Assembly (NCBI GenBank): GCA_028714915.1
Contig: JAQTLL010000003.1
Location: 1 to 64,000 of the forward strand
From: Sulfuricurvum sp.
GTDB taxonomy: Bacteria > Campylobacterota > Campylobacteria > Campylobacterales > Sulfurimonadaceae
DNA: 64,000 nt
Direction: 5' to 3'
The translations under genes and the position numbers were made by a program. This document shows positions 23,613 through 32,492 of this stretch, piece after piece (the stretch's first letter is position 1; every line of letters starts with the position of its first letter). The notes below the pieces were generated by a model. It was not told where the DNA came from and did not search any database. It saw only the letters and a program-made list of their open reading frames with translations.

Positions 23613-25279
23613 TAGTATTCTTTAATTTCTAAGGTTAGCTCATCAGCATTAGTGCCGATAACAAAATTATTTTTTTCTTTAGAGTTCTTGTAAATATTAT
23701 TTATATGTTTGATTGCAAACTGCACTAGCGTATTTATGTCATTATATGAGGCTTTGAAAGTTGGGTTCCAACAACCAGTAGGCTCATATAAATCTTCTAA
23801 ATCATTGTTCAATATTTCGCTAAATTGTGTATTTACGAAATTATAAATATTTGGAGAAAACGCGCAGACTAGTTCTTGTGCATGATTTGTAATTGACATA
23901 TTTATTATCTGACCGGTTAACTCAAATATTTCTAATATATGCATTAAATCATTGTCGGTTGTACAGTCAAACACGATGTCATATTCGTTTAGGTTCGCGA
24001 TTAAATGACTTCTGGATTCCATGTCTTTGTATAGCATTTTGGCAATAAGTTCAAAGTATTCTTTTTTGATAATTGTAACTTCGATAAAAGGAGATATCGC
24101 GATTAATAAACTTTCTATCTCTCTTACTTTATCACATAGCCCACTTTGAAATAAATATTCAGAACGGCATACATTTTCAGGCTCTTTAATATCATAATCA
24201 ACAATATCAATATATTTGCAACCGCCTCTTGTTAATGTTTTGGCCACCATACTACCAATAGCACCAAGACCTATAATCAATATTTTGCTTTCTGTAATAG
24301 ACTTATCTATGGTGCCTCTACCAAAGAAATATTTGTATGAAGAATCTCTGACTAAAGCCCATTGAATATCTGAACTGATTAGCTTGGTATTCCATTTTCC
24401 AGTTTTAATACCAAGTAAAATTTCTGCTTCACCTTTGATGGGAAACGCTCCAATTTTTATTAAAGCCACCTGCCAATGAATTTCATTGTTGACTGTTCTA
24501 TAGCCAAAGAATAATGGCAGTATATTTCCTTTTGAATTTGTTAGAAATTTTTTCTCAAATTGATGTAAATAATTGAGAAACACGTTCGACACTAGTCCTT
24601 GAAACTCAACCCAATTATTTAAAATAAATTTATTCATTTTTGCCGGATGTTTATCTAGAAAATAAAATAAACCAAATTCAGAGGCTTGTATATTACTATA
24701 GTGGGAGTTCCACTTACACGGAATTTTACTTTTATTGAATACAAATTTTTGAACAAGAAAATTTTGTATAACTTTGTCTTTATAAAAGGCATTATTTAGA
24801 GGGAAAATGTCTACTTTTCCAAAATCACCTTCGGAGAAAGTGTGGCTTATATCTGTAAAAATATAAGAATAGTAATTTTCATCTACTAAACCCTCTTCGA
24901 CAACAATATGTTCATAATTAAGATCATTTTCTTTATCGATATAATATTTTTGAATCCATTGTTTGAGTGAATCAAAATCCATTAATATTTTTTGCTTTAA
25001 ATCAGTATTATGTGAATTATGTATGCATATAGACCCATCTTGCATAACATGATTGATAGAAATTAAATCCTCGTTGTAAAATTTAATACTTTCTGAACCG
25101 TGATATTTTAATGGATAGGGAGGATAAATTTCAAAACGAAAGTTCAGAGAAGATTCCAAACCATCAAATAATATTACTATTGAACCTCTGATGATTGAAT
25201 CTTCACAGTTAATCTCATTTATATTCTTGATAAAAGAAAGACATTTTAGAGTTTCTTTTAATAATTCAATATTAATCAT
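23612..25279 (-). CDS. cap2: E2-E1 fusion of type II CBASS (Cap2-like)
   Basis: About 555 aa from ATG 25279, which sits 10 bases after the CD-NTase stop; the longer frame to 25390 would overlap the CD-NTase by 100 bases. The N-terminal E2-like domain has HVMQDGSICIHNSH with the likely active Cys. The ThiF/E1 domain has the nucleotide-binding IIGLGAIGSMVAKTLTRGG and the acidic VDYD, and a late CWNPTFKA segment. Cap2 primes the CD-NTase by ubiquitin-like conjugation of its C-terminus, raising signal production. Confidence 0.85.
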   Translation of the reverse strand: MINIELLKETLKCLSFIKNINEINCEDSIIRGSIVILFDGLESSLNFRFEIYPPYPLKYHGSESIKFYNEDLISINHVMQDGSICIHNSHNTDLKQKILMDFDSLKQWIQKYYIDKENDLNYEHIVVEEGLVDENYYSYIFTDISHTFSEGDFGKVDIFPLNNAFYKDKVIQNFLVQKFVFNKSKIPCKWNSHYSNIQASEFGLFYFLDKHPAKMNKFILNNWVEFQGLVSNVFLNYLHQFEKKFLTNSKGNILPLFFGYRTVNNEIHWQVALIKIGAFPIKGEAEILLGIKTGKWNTKLISSDIQWALVRDSSYKYFFGRGTIDKSITESKILIIGLGAIGSMVAKTLTRGGCKYIDIVDYDIKEPENVCRSEYLFQSGLCDKVREIESLLIAISPFIEVTIIKKEYFELIAKMLYKDMESRSHLIANLNEYDIVFDCTTDNDLMHILEIFELTGQIINMSITNHAQELVCAFSPNIYNFVNTQFSEILNNDLEDLYEPTGCWNPTFKASYNDINTLVQFAIKHINNIYKNSKEKNNFVIGTNADELTLEIKEY

Positions 25280-25289
25280 AAGAAATTTA

Positions 25290-26249
25290 CTATAAGCCAA
25301 ATCTTGTATTGTTAGGTGGAATAGAGACGGATGCACTCGCCGTTTTAATCCCGTATCCGCGCTGAGTATCTGTTTCTTCAAATTTTTCATTTATGGGGAA
25401 ATATATTTTGATATTGTCATCATTTGCTTCAATATTTTCGATAATCCTTTTCATTGTATCTGATAGTTTTTGGCGCTCATTTGTATTTAGAGTATCAATA
25501 ACGTTATTTCCGCTATTTCCAGGATCTTTCAATGTGAATCCTTCTTGATTAACATTGTTTTGAATATATTCCATTGTTTTTTTGAGTTTTTCCCATAAAT
25601 TACCATCAATATTTGCTTGGTCAAAAGCTTTTATTACAAGTAATTCAAGTAAAAATGATTTGTAAGTTTCACGATTATGGTGTTTCCATGCTTTAAGTAA
25701 GCGGATCTTCTTTCTTTCATTTTCTTTAGCAGTAATATGGTCAATTTGAGCCTGAATATTGGTCTGAATATATGTTTTTTCTTTCAATACACCGTATAAA
25801 GTGTTTACATATAAATTTAGTTTTTTATCTTCTAAATATTTGTCTTGGTTTAATTCTCTCCCCGGAACAATATCTAAGTTTATAACTTCTCCATCTTCAT
25901 CAGGATAAAACTCTAAACCAATTGAAACTTTTTGTTTTCTTACTGTTGCTTTGTCTTTGTATTTTTCGTATAGAAAGTCATATACGCTGTCAAACATTTC
26001 TTCTAGAGTTTCAAAAGCGTCTCTTTTGAATGGCACGATAATGTCCAAATCGAATTTAATATTGATTGCTGTATGTTTTGCATATGAGCCGGAATTAATT
26101 GGAACATAAATTTTCCCTGTATAGTTTGATTGAAGTTCTGATTTGATTTCGTCTCTTTTAGTCTTATGTTTAGAAACAAAATCACTAACGTGCTTCATTT
26201 TGTGTGATTCTAATACTTTTTCCAAATAATCATGTTTTGAAATATCCAT
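25290..26249 (-). CDS. cdnA: CD-NTase cyclic-oligonucleotide synthase (CBASS)
   Basis: 319 aa. The nucleotidyltransferase signature INSGSYAKHTAI followed by FDLDIIVPF gives GS and the DxD metal ligands; a third acid lies in INLDIVPG. Such enzymes sense infection and make cyclic di- or trinucleotides that activate the effector. The C-terminus ends NNTRFGL, a flexible tail suited to Cap2 conjugation although the penultimate Gly is followed by Leu. First gene of the four-gene operon; about 100 bases upstream separate it from the integrase. The symbol denotes CD-NTase generically; the clade is not determined. Confidence 0.9.
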   Translation of the reverse strand: MDISKHDYLEKVLESHKMKHVSDFVSKHKTKRDEIKSELQSNYTGKIYVPINSGSYAKHTAINIKFDLDIIVPFKRDAFETLEEMFDSVYDFLYEKYKDKATVRKQKVSIGLEFYPDEDGEVINLDIVPGRELNQDKYLEDKKLNLYVNTLYGVLKEKTYIQTNIQAQIDHITAKENERKKIRLLKAWKHHNRETYKSFLLELLVIKAFDQANIDGNLWEKLKKTMEYIQNNVNQEGFTLKDPGNSGNNVIDTLNTNERQKLSDTMKRIIENIEANDDNIKIYFPINEKFEETDTQRGYGIKTASASVSIPPNNTRFGL

Positions 26250-26354
26250 AAATAGTGATCCTTATTAGAGTATTTTATACGTATTGTAGAATGTTGTTCA
26301 ATATTGTATTAAAAATATGTCAAATTGCAATACATTTCATTAATTAAGTTACGA

Positions 26355-27596
26355 CTATCGTTCTGATTTTAACTTGTCCAAGTAATCACTCCACCATTGC
26401 ACGAGGATTCTACGTTCATTCAAATACTCTGCATGGTTATATGCATCTTTCACTTTATTACGTTCTCGATGATCAAGTTGGCGCTCAATAACCTCTGAAA
26501 TCATCTTATGATCTTGAAAATGTTCATAAGCCAGTGTGCTGAACATAGACCGTGCCCCATGACTCACCATATCAGCATCAATCTTTTCATTTGTTAAAAC
26601 AATACGGATCCCTTTCGTCAAAGTATTCTCGCTCAAAGGGTGATCGTTACCTTTTGTTTGTGTAGAAAAAACATATTTTCCCTTTCCTGTCAAAGGTTCC
26701 ATTGTCTTGACAATGTTGATCATACTATCCGTCAATGGCACATAATGTTCAGAACCCATTTTAGTTTTTTCTGCTGGAATTCGCCAAATTTTTTTATCAA
26801 AATCAAATTCTTTCCACTCTGCCGCACGAATGTTTGCAGGACGTAGGGCAACAAAAGGCATAAGCTGTAGTGCTGTTTTGACCGCCAATGTCCCACTGTA
26901 GCAATTAACACCTTGCAGAAAGAGTTTTATAATTTTTGGATCAACGATAGTTGGCATGTGTTTAACGACAATTGGATTAAGTGCAAGGCGAGGATTAATA
27001 TCAGCTGCTATATTGTGCTTGGCACGTCCGACAGTCATACCATACTGATATACCTGTGAGATAAGATTTAGAATCCGATGAGCCGTTTCATTTTGCCCTT
27101 TTGCTTCAAACTTTCGTATAATGACTAGGATCTCTTGAACTGTGATATCGTCAATGTTTTTTGAACCGATTGGACCAAATATATGGTTTTTAAATCGTCC
27201 CTCTTTTTTCTGATGCGTTTTTTCTCCAAGACGTAATTTTTGTTTTTCCAAAAACTCTTTTGCAATATTTTCAAAAGTATTTTGAACTTCTTCTTGCTCT
27301 AGTTGTAATTTTATTTTATTTGATTTTCTCTCTTGTGATGGATCTATTCCTGAAGCAATCGCTTTTTTATACTCTTCACGCTTTGATCTAGCATCAGCTA
27401 GAGAAACTATGGGGTAGGTTCCAAGTGAAATACGCTTTTCAGTTCCTTGAAAAAGATATTTCAGCCGCCACCCTTTCGAACCATTTGGTTGTACTGATAA
27501 ATATAGTCCGCCGCCATCAAATAATTTATACTCTTTTTCAGAAGATTTTGCATTTTTGATTTCTTTGTCAGATAGGGGAAGAGTTTTACGCGCCAT
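26355..27596 (-). CDS. P4-type island integrase (DUF4102 tyrosine recombinase)
   Basis: 413 aa. The N-terminal arm-binding DUF4102 domain is clear (KLFDGGGLYLSVQPNGSKGW, RISLGTYPIVSLADAR). The catalytic domain has FVALRPANIRAAEW (first Arg), VSHGARSMFSTLAYE (HxxR as HGAR) and a C-terminal LDHRERNKVKDAYNHAEY (His and Tyr). It lies next to the 3' end of tRNA-Leu(CAA), the classic target of this family. Oriented away from the tRNA, with four AGGGATA repeats in front of its start. Confidence 0.95.
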   Translation of the reverse strand: MARKTLPLSDKEIKNAKSSEKEYKLFDGGGLYLSVQPNGSKGWRLKYLFQGTEKRISLGTYPIVSLADARSKREEYKKAIASGIDPSQERKSNKIKLQLEQEEVQNTFENIAKEFLEKQKLRLGEKTHQKKEGRFKNHIFGPIGSKNIDDITVQEILVIIRKFEAKGQNETAHRILNLISQVYQYGMTVGRAKHNIAADINPRLALNPIVVKHMPTIVDPKIIKLFLQGVNCYSGTLAVKTALQLMPFVALRPANIRAAEWKEFDFDKKIWRIPAEKTKMGSEHYVPLTDSMINIVKTMEPLTGKGKYVFSTQTKGNDHPLSENTLTKGIRIVLTNEKIDADMVSHGARSMFSTLAYEHFQDHKMISEVIERQLDHRERNKVKDAYNHAEYLNERRILVQWWSDYLDKLKSER

Positions 27597-27651
27597 AGGG
27601 ATACCTCTTATCGTATAGGGATATATTAAAAGTATCCCTAATGCTATCCCT
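27597..27651. repeat. Four AGGGATA repeats upstream of integrase
   Basis: AGGGATA lies at 27597-27603 and 27617-27623, and its complement TATCCCT at 27633-27639 and 27645-27651. The two direct pairs face each other directly before the integrase start. They fit arm-type integrase sites or an autoregulatory operator. Confidence 0.6.
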
Positions 27652-27764
27652 AAAATTCTTAGATAAGGGTGAATAATTATAGATTGTTGTAGATAGTAAA
27701 TTTACTTTAAAGCTCTTATTGTCGGGGTTTTGTGGATTGTTTTGGACTTGATTAGATTAAGGGG

Positions 27765-27848
27765 TGGTACCAGTGGGCGGACTCGAACCGCCACATATTG
27801 CTATACCGGATTTTGAATCCGGCGTGTCTACCATTTCACCACACTGGC
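27765..27848 (-). tRNA. tRNA-Leu(CAA)
   Basis: Read on the minus strand, the 84-base sequence has acceptor stem GCCAGTG pairing with CACTGGT (a closing G-U), an anticodon stem CCGGA/TCCGG enclosing TTCAAAA (anticodon CAA), a long variable arm as in tRNA-Leu, the TTCGAGT T-loop, and an encoded CCA end. It marks the boundary between accessory and core DNA and is the likely attB of the adjacent integrase. Confidence 0.95.
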
Positions 27849-27947
27849 ATGTGTTTGAAGAGGTGAAATTATAGGTTGCTTTTGCTTAAAGAATCGTAAA
27901 GTGCCTTTAAACTAATTTTTTTTCTTCTTTTGCCGATTATAAGCGTA

Positions 27948-27963
27948 TGGAACTTTTATTGCT
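27948..27963 (+). promoter_or_regulatory. Sigma-54 promoter of flgL
   Basis: TGGAAC-N5-TTGCT matches the -24/-12 sigma-54 consensus (TGGCAC-N5-TTGCW) with exact spacing, about 34 bases before the flgL start. Hook-associated genes of Campylobacterota are often RpoN/FlgR-controlled, which fits. Confidence 0.8.
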
Positions 27964-27996
27964 TGATAGAGTTTAATTCGTGTACAAGGATTTTAG

Positions 27997-30036
27997 ATGA
28001 GAGTCACATCTACATCGTATTACAATAATATTTATGGCGAAAATAATAAACTCAATCAGCAGCTTTTTGATGTCAATAAACAAATTGCATCTGGTCAAAA
28101 AATTCAATATGCTCATGAGGATCCGGGTATTTTTATCGATACACTTCGTCTTGACAATGAGATCACTACTCTTACACAAGTCAAAAGCAGTGCTCAAAGT
28201 GCTTATAAAGTCAGTACACAAACCGACACGACAATTGGTGAAATCGTTAAAGCTATTGAATCAATGAAAGTCAAATTGATTAATGCTGCCAATAGTTCCA
28301 ATTCAGATACGAGTACTCAAGCCATTGCAAAAGAGTTACGCGGTTTAAAAAATAATTTACTGACACTTGCTAATACTTCTATCGGAGGAGAATACCTCTT
28401 TTCTGGCACTGCAACGTCACAAATACCCATTGCAACTGACGGAACGTATCAAGGTAATGATAAAGATTTGAAAGCATTTTTGGGTTCGGGAGTCAAGCAA
28501 AAGTACAACATCTCCGGAACACAGCTATTTTTAGGTGATGAAAGTAAAATTAATCGTACAATCACAACCAATGTTCCTCAGCTCTCTCTTACAGAACAGT
28601 ACCCCGATCTTATGAAAGATCCAAGTATGGCACGCACATCAGGAACACCTACGTATATTAGCTCTTCAAGCACTATTCGTGATCTTATGGGTGATACGGA
28701 TACAAATACTACAAATAACGGGATAGGAAGCTCTTTTTTCTACATTCAAGGTACGAAAAGTGACGGAACTACATTCAAAAAACAAATACAACTCAGTTCA
28801 ACCGATACCGTCGATACACTGCTCCAAAATATTTCCAATGTGTACGGTTCAAATCAAGTCAATGTGAGTATGAATCCTAATGGACAAATTGAAATTGCAG
28901 ATAAGAAAACAGGGTCTAGCAAGCTTGATTTTCATATGGTTGGAGCTATCGATTTTAGCGGAGGAGTAGCGGCTAATGTCAGCAATATTGATGCTCTGCA
29001 ATTAGGAACAACGGATTTTGAAACAGCAGCTATCACTATGCCTGGGCTTTACGTAAAAGAATTTACAAAAAGCGGACTTCCCCCTTCTAATGTTACGAAT
29101 ACGATTGAAGGAATTAACTATGATCGTACTAATTTTGAAAATATGGGTGCCAAACTACTTTCCAATATTTCACAGATTGATAAAAGTATCAATGCATATG
29201 CCACGTCATCGAGTAAACTTGTTGACATAGGTTCCTTTAATGCAACAACAAAATTGCATCTTGAAGGGACACAAATTGATGGTATCACCCCTTATAATAT
29301 TAATATTGATTTTACCGCAAACCCAGTAGCAGTAACTGGAACACAATCATTTACGGTAGAAAATGGTCTAGGTGCCACAACAAATATCAATGATATGACC
29401 TATCAACAGCTCATGGATATAGTCAATATGGCAGTTACGGGTCAAGACCCGACCACTTTCCCAACGTATTCTGACGCTATTGCCGCATCCAATCAATTTG
29501 GAAAAACTTCATTAAGCTATGATGGAAAATTAACGTTTGAAGAGTTATCCAGTCCAATAACTAAAGCACAAATTTCTCTTTCTGATGCCTCATCATCGGA
29601 TTACAGTATCACTACCGGCAGTGCCTTAACCTTTAATGCCAATAGCGCCCTCACAATCCGTGATCCTAAAACTGATTTTTTTGCTCAAATCGAAGAGATA
29701 ATACAATCAGTAGAACAAGGGAAAAAACGTTCAGATGGCTCAGACACTACTGATCCGCGTAATATCGGTATCCAAAATTCGATACAAATGATGGATGATC
29801 TAAGCAATCACGTAAGTCGTCTGCAAACAGAATCAGGTTCCTATTCACAAGTTTTACAAGCCTCATCAGATCGCAGTGATTTACTCATTGTCAATACTAA
29901 AATGCTCCAATCCGATATTATTGATACCGATGCAGCCGAAGCAAATCTTCGACTACAACAGTTAAGCCTTAATTACCAAGCTATGTTGTCATCTATATCA
30001 AAAGTTTCAAAGCTTTCTCTCGTCAATTATTTATAG
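27997..30036 (+). CDS. flgL: Flagellar hook-filament junction protein FlgL (HAP3)
   Basis: 679 aa. The N-terminus (RVTSTSYYNNIYGENNKLNQ) and C-terminus (DIIDTDAAEANLRLQQLSLN) are the conserved flagellin-like coiled-coil ends; the TFLxxANTS-like and GGEYLFSGT segments are typical of FlgL. The middle is an expanded surface domain, as in other Campylobacterota where FlgL is much longer than the enterobacterial 317 aa. Secreted by the flagellar type III system, it joins hook and filament. AAGGA precedes the ATG; a sigma-54 promoter lies upstream and an intrinsic terminator downstream. Confidence 0.9.
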   Translation: MRVTSTSYYNNIYGENNKLNQQLFDVNKQIASGQKIQYAHEDPGIFIDTLRLDNEITTLTQVKSSAQSAYKVSTQTDTTIGEIVKAIESMKVKLINAANSSNSDTSTQAIAKELRGLKNNLLTLANTSIGGEYLFSGTATSQIPIATDGTYQGNDKDLKAFLGSGVKQKYNISGTQLFLGDESKINRTITTNVPQLSLTEQYPDLMKDPSMARTSGTPTYISSSSTIRDLMGDTDTNTTNNGIGSSFFYIQGTKSDGTTFKKQIQLSSTDTVDTLLQNISNVYGSNQVNVSMNPNGQIEIADKKTGSSKLDFHMVGAIDFSGGVAANVSNIDALQLGTTDFETAAITMPGLYVKEFTKSGLPPSNVTNTIEGINYDRTNFENMGAKLLSNISQIDKSINAYATSSSKLVDIGSFNATTKLHLEGTQIDGITPYNINIDFTANPVAVTGTQSFTVENGLGATTNINDMTYQQLMDIVNMAVTGQDPTTFPTYSDAIAASNQFGKTSLSYDGKLTFEELSSPITKAQISLSDASSSDYSITTGSALTFNANSALTIRDPKTDFFAQIEEIIQSVEQGKKRSDGSDTTDPRNIGIQNSIQMMDDLSNHVSRLQTESGSYSQVLQASSDRSDLLIVNTKMLQSDIIDTDAAEANLRLQQLSLNYQAMLSSISKVSKLSLVNYL

Positions 30037-30047
30037 CAAAATGCCAT

Positions 30048-30074
30048 AAAAAAGAGTTCAGCCTCTTTTTTTTT
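30048..30074 (+). terminator. Intrinsic terminator after flgL
   Basis: AAAAAAGAG (30048-30056) pairs with CTCTTTTTT (30063-30071) around a six-base loop, and T residues continue to 30074. It ends the flgL transcript 12 bases after the stop codon. Confidence 0.75.
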
Positions 30075-30114
30075 GCTATAATCCAACCACTTTACAATAT
30101 TTCAAGGATTTACC

Positions 30115-32370
30115 ATTTTACGCGATACACTTTTCATCGGAAGCTTTGGCATACTTTTTTATCTAGGACTTGCTACTATTATCGGTGACCCCTCCATCAT
30201 TGGTGCATGGGGTGCAGATTTTTCAGCCAACAATATAGCACTCTTTGGATACGTGGCTTATATGTATTTATTGTTATTTATGATACCGTTGATGTATTTT
30301 TATAAATCCAAAAGTGATACGAAGCATCGCCTTGAAATGGGCAGTATATTTTTACTCCTATTTTTCATTCTGATAATTTTTCAAGCATTAGTTGTAGAAG
30401 GAGTCTATCGCGGGGCTTTTGGCGGAGCTATTGTTGACTTTTTAAGCCTCTACATTGGAAGTTTCGGGCTGTGGATACTGTGGCTTATGATTGTTGCTGT
30501 TTCCATGATTATTGTATTAGAACAATCTCTCGGTGATTTGGCACGTCCTATTAAAAATTATATGGAAAAACCACTCACTACGCTAAAAAAATCACCCTTA
30601 AGTGCAACAACCGCCGCAACACACCAAATAACACCTGACACTACATCTGAAAATTTCACCCCTACGCATACGGATAGTGCACCTCTTTTTGAATATGAGC
30701 CTGAAGTAATATTTTCAATTCATACCCAAACACCCATGAATGCTACGGAAAAAAATAACGATTTATTTCCCGTACAACAAGAACCGATACGAGACAATAC
30801 TCCCATCCCTGTAATACCCGAACAACCAAAAGAATCTACAATTCTTAGTATGGCAAAAAAAGTAAAAGAGAGTAAACAGCATGCTGTGGTTGTCGAAGAA
30901 CTTGAAGAGAATAAAATATTATTGGAACAAATTGATCGTGGTGTCAATGAAAAACCTAAGAATTTCAAACTCCCCCCTACAAGCTTTTTACAGTATCCTC
31001 CCAAGAAACAAAATGTTGTTGATGAGCGAGAGTTAGATGATAAAATCCGTGACTTGATTGAAAAATTGGCCCATTTTAATATCGATGGCGATGTTGTTCG
31101 TACCTATGCAGGTCCTGTCGTCTCAACCTTTGAATTCAAACCTGCTGCTAATATCAAAGTGTCTAAAATCTTAGGGTTGCAAGATGATTTAGCCATGGCT
31201 CTGCGTGCCCAAACCATCCGTATCCAGGCCCCTATTCCCGGAAAAGATGTTGTAGGTATCGAAATTCCCAATAAAACTGTAGAAACCATTTATTTACGCG
31301 ATATTTTTGAGAGCCAACTCTTCCAAGAAGCCTCTTCTCCTCTTACCCTTGTTTTAGGTAAAGACATCGTTGGAAAACCTTTTATTACCGATCTCAAAAA
31401 GCTCCCCCATCTTCTTATAGCCGGAACAACAGGAAGCGGTAAGAGCGTCGGTATCAATGCCATGATTTTGAGTTTACTCTACAAAAATTCTCCCGATCAG
31501 CTTCGACTTCTGATGATTGACCCAAAAATGCTTGAGTTTTCGGTTTACAATGACATACCTCACCTGCTCACCCCCGTTATAACAAAACCTAAAGAGGCTA
31601 TTGCAGCTTTGAACAATATGGTCTATGAGATGGAACGCCGTTATCAAATGATGAGTGAAACACGTACCAAAAACATCGAAAATTTCAATGAAAAAATGAA
31701 AGCCGAAGGGGGGACACCTCTTCCGTATATCGTTGTCATCATCGATGAGCTTGCTGATTTGATGATGACCAGCGGTAAAGATGTTGAGTACTCAATCGCC
31801 AGGCTTGCTCAAATGGCACGGGCAAGCGGTATTCATCTCATCGTAGCAACGCAACGCCCCAGTGTAGATGTTGTCACGGGTCTTATCAAAGCCAATTTGC
31901 CTTCTCGTATCAGCTATAAAGTGGGGCAAAAAATCGACAGTAAGATTATCCTTGATGGGATGGGTGCCGAATCCCTTTTGGGTCGAGGAGATATGCTCTT
32001 TACCCCGCCTGGGATGAGTGGACTCGTACGTTTGCATGCACCATGGAGCAGTGAAGCGGAGATTGAAAAAATTGTCGACTTTATCAAAGCACAGCGTGCA
32101 CCTGATTACGATCGACGTTTTTTACGAGACAAGTCGGAAGTGGTAAAGAATGGCAGTGGTGAAGAAAATGAGAAACCTCTGGATGAACTCTATGATGAAG
32201 CCAAGCATATTGTTTTGAGTGAACAAAAAACCTCTATCAGTTATTTACAGCGCCGTCTTCAAATCGGCTACAACCGCTCTGCCAGTCTTATCGAACAGCT
32301 TGAGCAAAACGGTATTCTCACTGCACCAAATGCAAAAGGAAATCGTGAACTTATTATGGAACAATCATAG
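30115..32370 (+). CDS. ftsK: DNA translocase FtsK, probable ATT start codon
   Basis: About 751 aa. Four N-terminal membrane spans, a Thr/Pro-rich linker, then the motor: Walker A GTTGSGKSVG (437-446), Walker B VVIIDELADL, the ATQRPSVDV segment, and a C-terminal gamma winged helix (SISYLQRRLQIGYNRSASLI). FtsK pumps DNA toward dif at the division septum. The first ATG (30253) would drop the first span; the frame is open upstream, and AAGGA at 30104-30108 lies six bases before an in-frame ATT at 30115, so I place the start there. Confidence 0.85.
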   Translation: MLRDTLFIGSFGILFYLGLATIIGDPSIIGAWGADFSANNIALFGYVAYMYLLLFMIPLMYFYKSKSDTKHRLEMGSIFLLLFFILIIFQALVVEGVYRGAFGGAIVDFLSLYIGSFGLWILWLMIVAVSMIIVLEQSLGDLARPIKNYMEKPLTTLKKSPLSATTAATHQITPDTTSENFTPTHTDSAPLFEYEPEVIFSIHTQTPMNATEKNNDLFPVQQEPIRDNTPIPVIPEQPKESTILSMAKKVKESKQHAVVVEELEENKILLEQIDRGVNEKPKNFKLPPTSFLQYPPKKQNVVDERELDDKIRDLIEKLAHFNIDGDVVRTYAGPVVSTFEFKPAANIKVSKILGLQDDLAMALRAQTIRIQAPIPGKDVVGIEIPNKTVETIYLRDIFESQLFQEASSPLTLVLGKDIVGKPFITDLKKLPHLLIAGTTGSGKSVGINAMILSLLYKNSPDQLRLLMIDPKMLEFSVYNDIPHLLTPVITKPKEAIAALNNMVYEMERRYQMMSETRTKNIENFNEKMKAEGGTPLPYIVVIIDELADLMMTSGKDVEYSIARLAQMARASGIHLIVATQRPSVDVVTGLIKANLPSRISYKVGQKIDSKIILDGMGAESLLGRGDMLFTPPGMSGLVRLHAPWSSEAEIEKIVDFIKAQRAPDYDRRFLRDKSEVVKNGSGEENEKPLDELYDEAKHIVLSEQKTSISYLQRRLQIGYNRSASLIEQLEQNGILTAPNAKGNRELIMEQS

Positions 32371-32458
32371 TGTTTCAATATTACACACAGTAAGCACCAA
32401 TAAATCAAATAAGTGTTTACTTTTGTAACACCATTAATAAAGCTCTTTTCACTTCTGC

Positions 32459-32464
32459 TATAAT
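32459..32464 (+). promoter_or_regulatory. -10 element of acnB
   Basis: TATAAT lies 29 bases before the acnB ATG, within GCTATAATC. A good -35 is not seen, as is usual in this phylum. A GGAG RBS follows at 32484-32487. Confidence 0.55.
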
Positions 32465-32492
32465 CTTACAACTAAATTTAGCAGGAGTCCCC

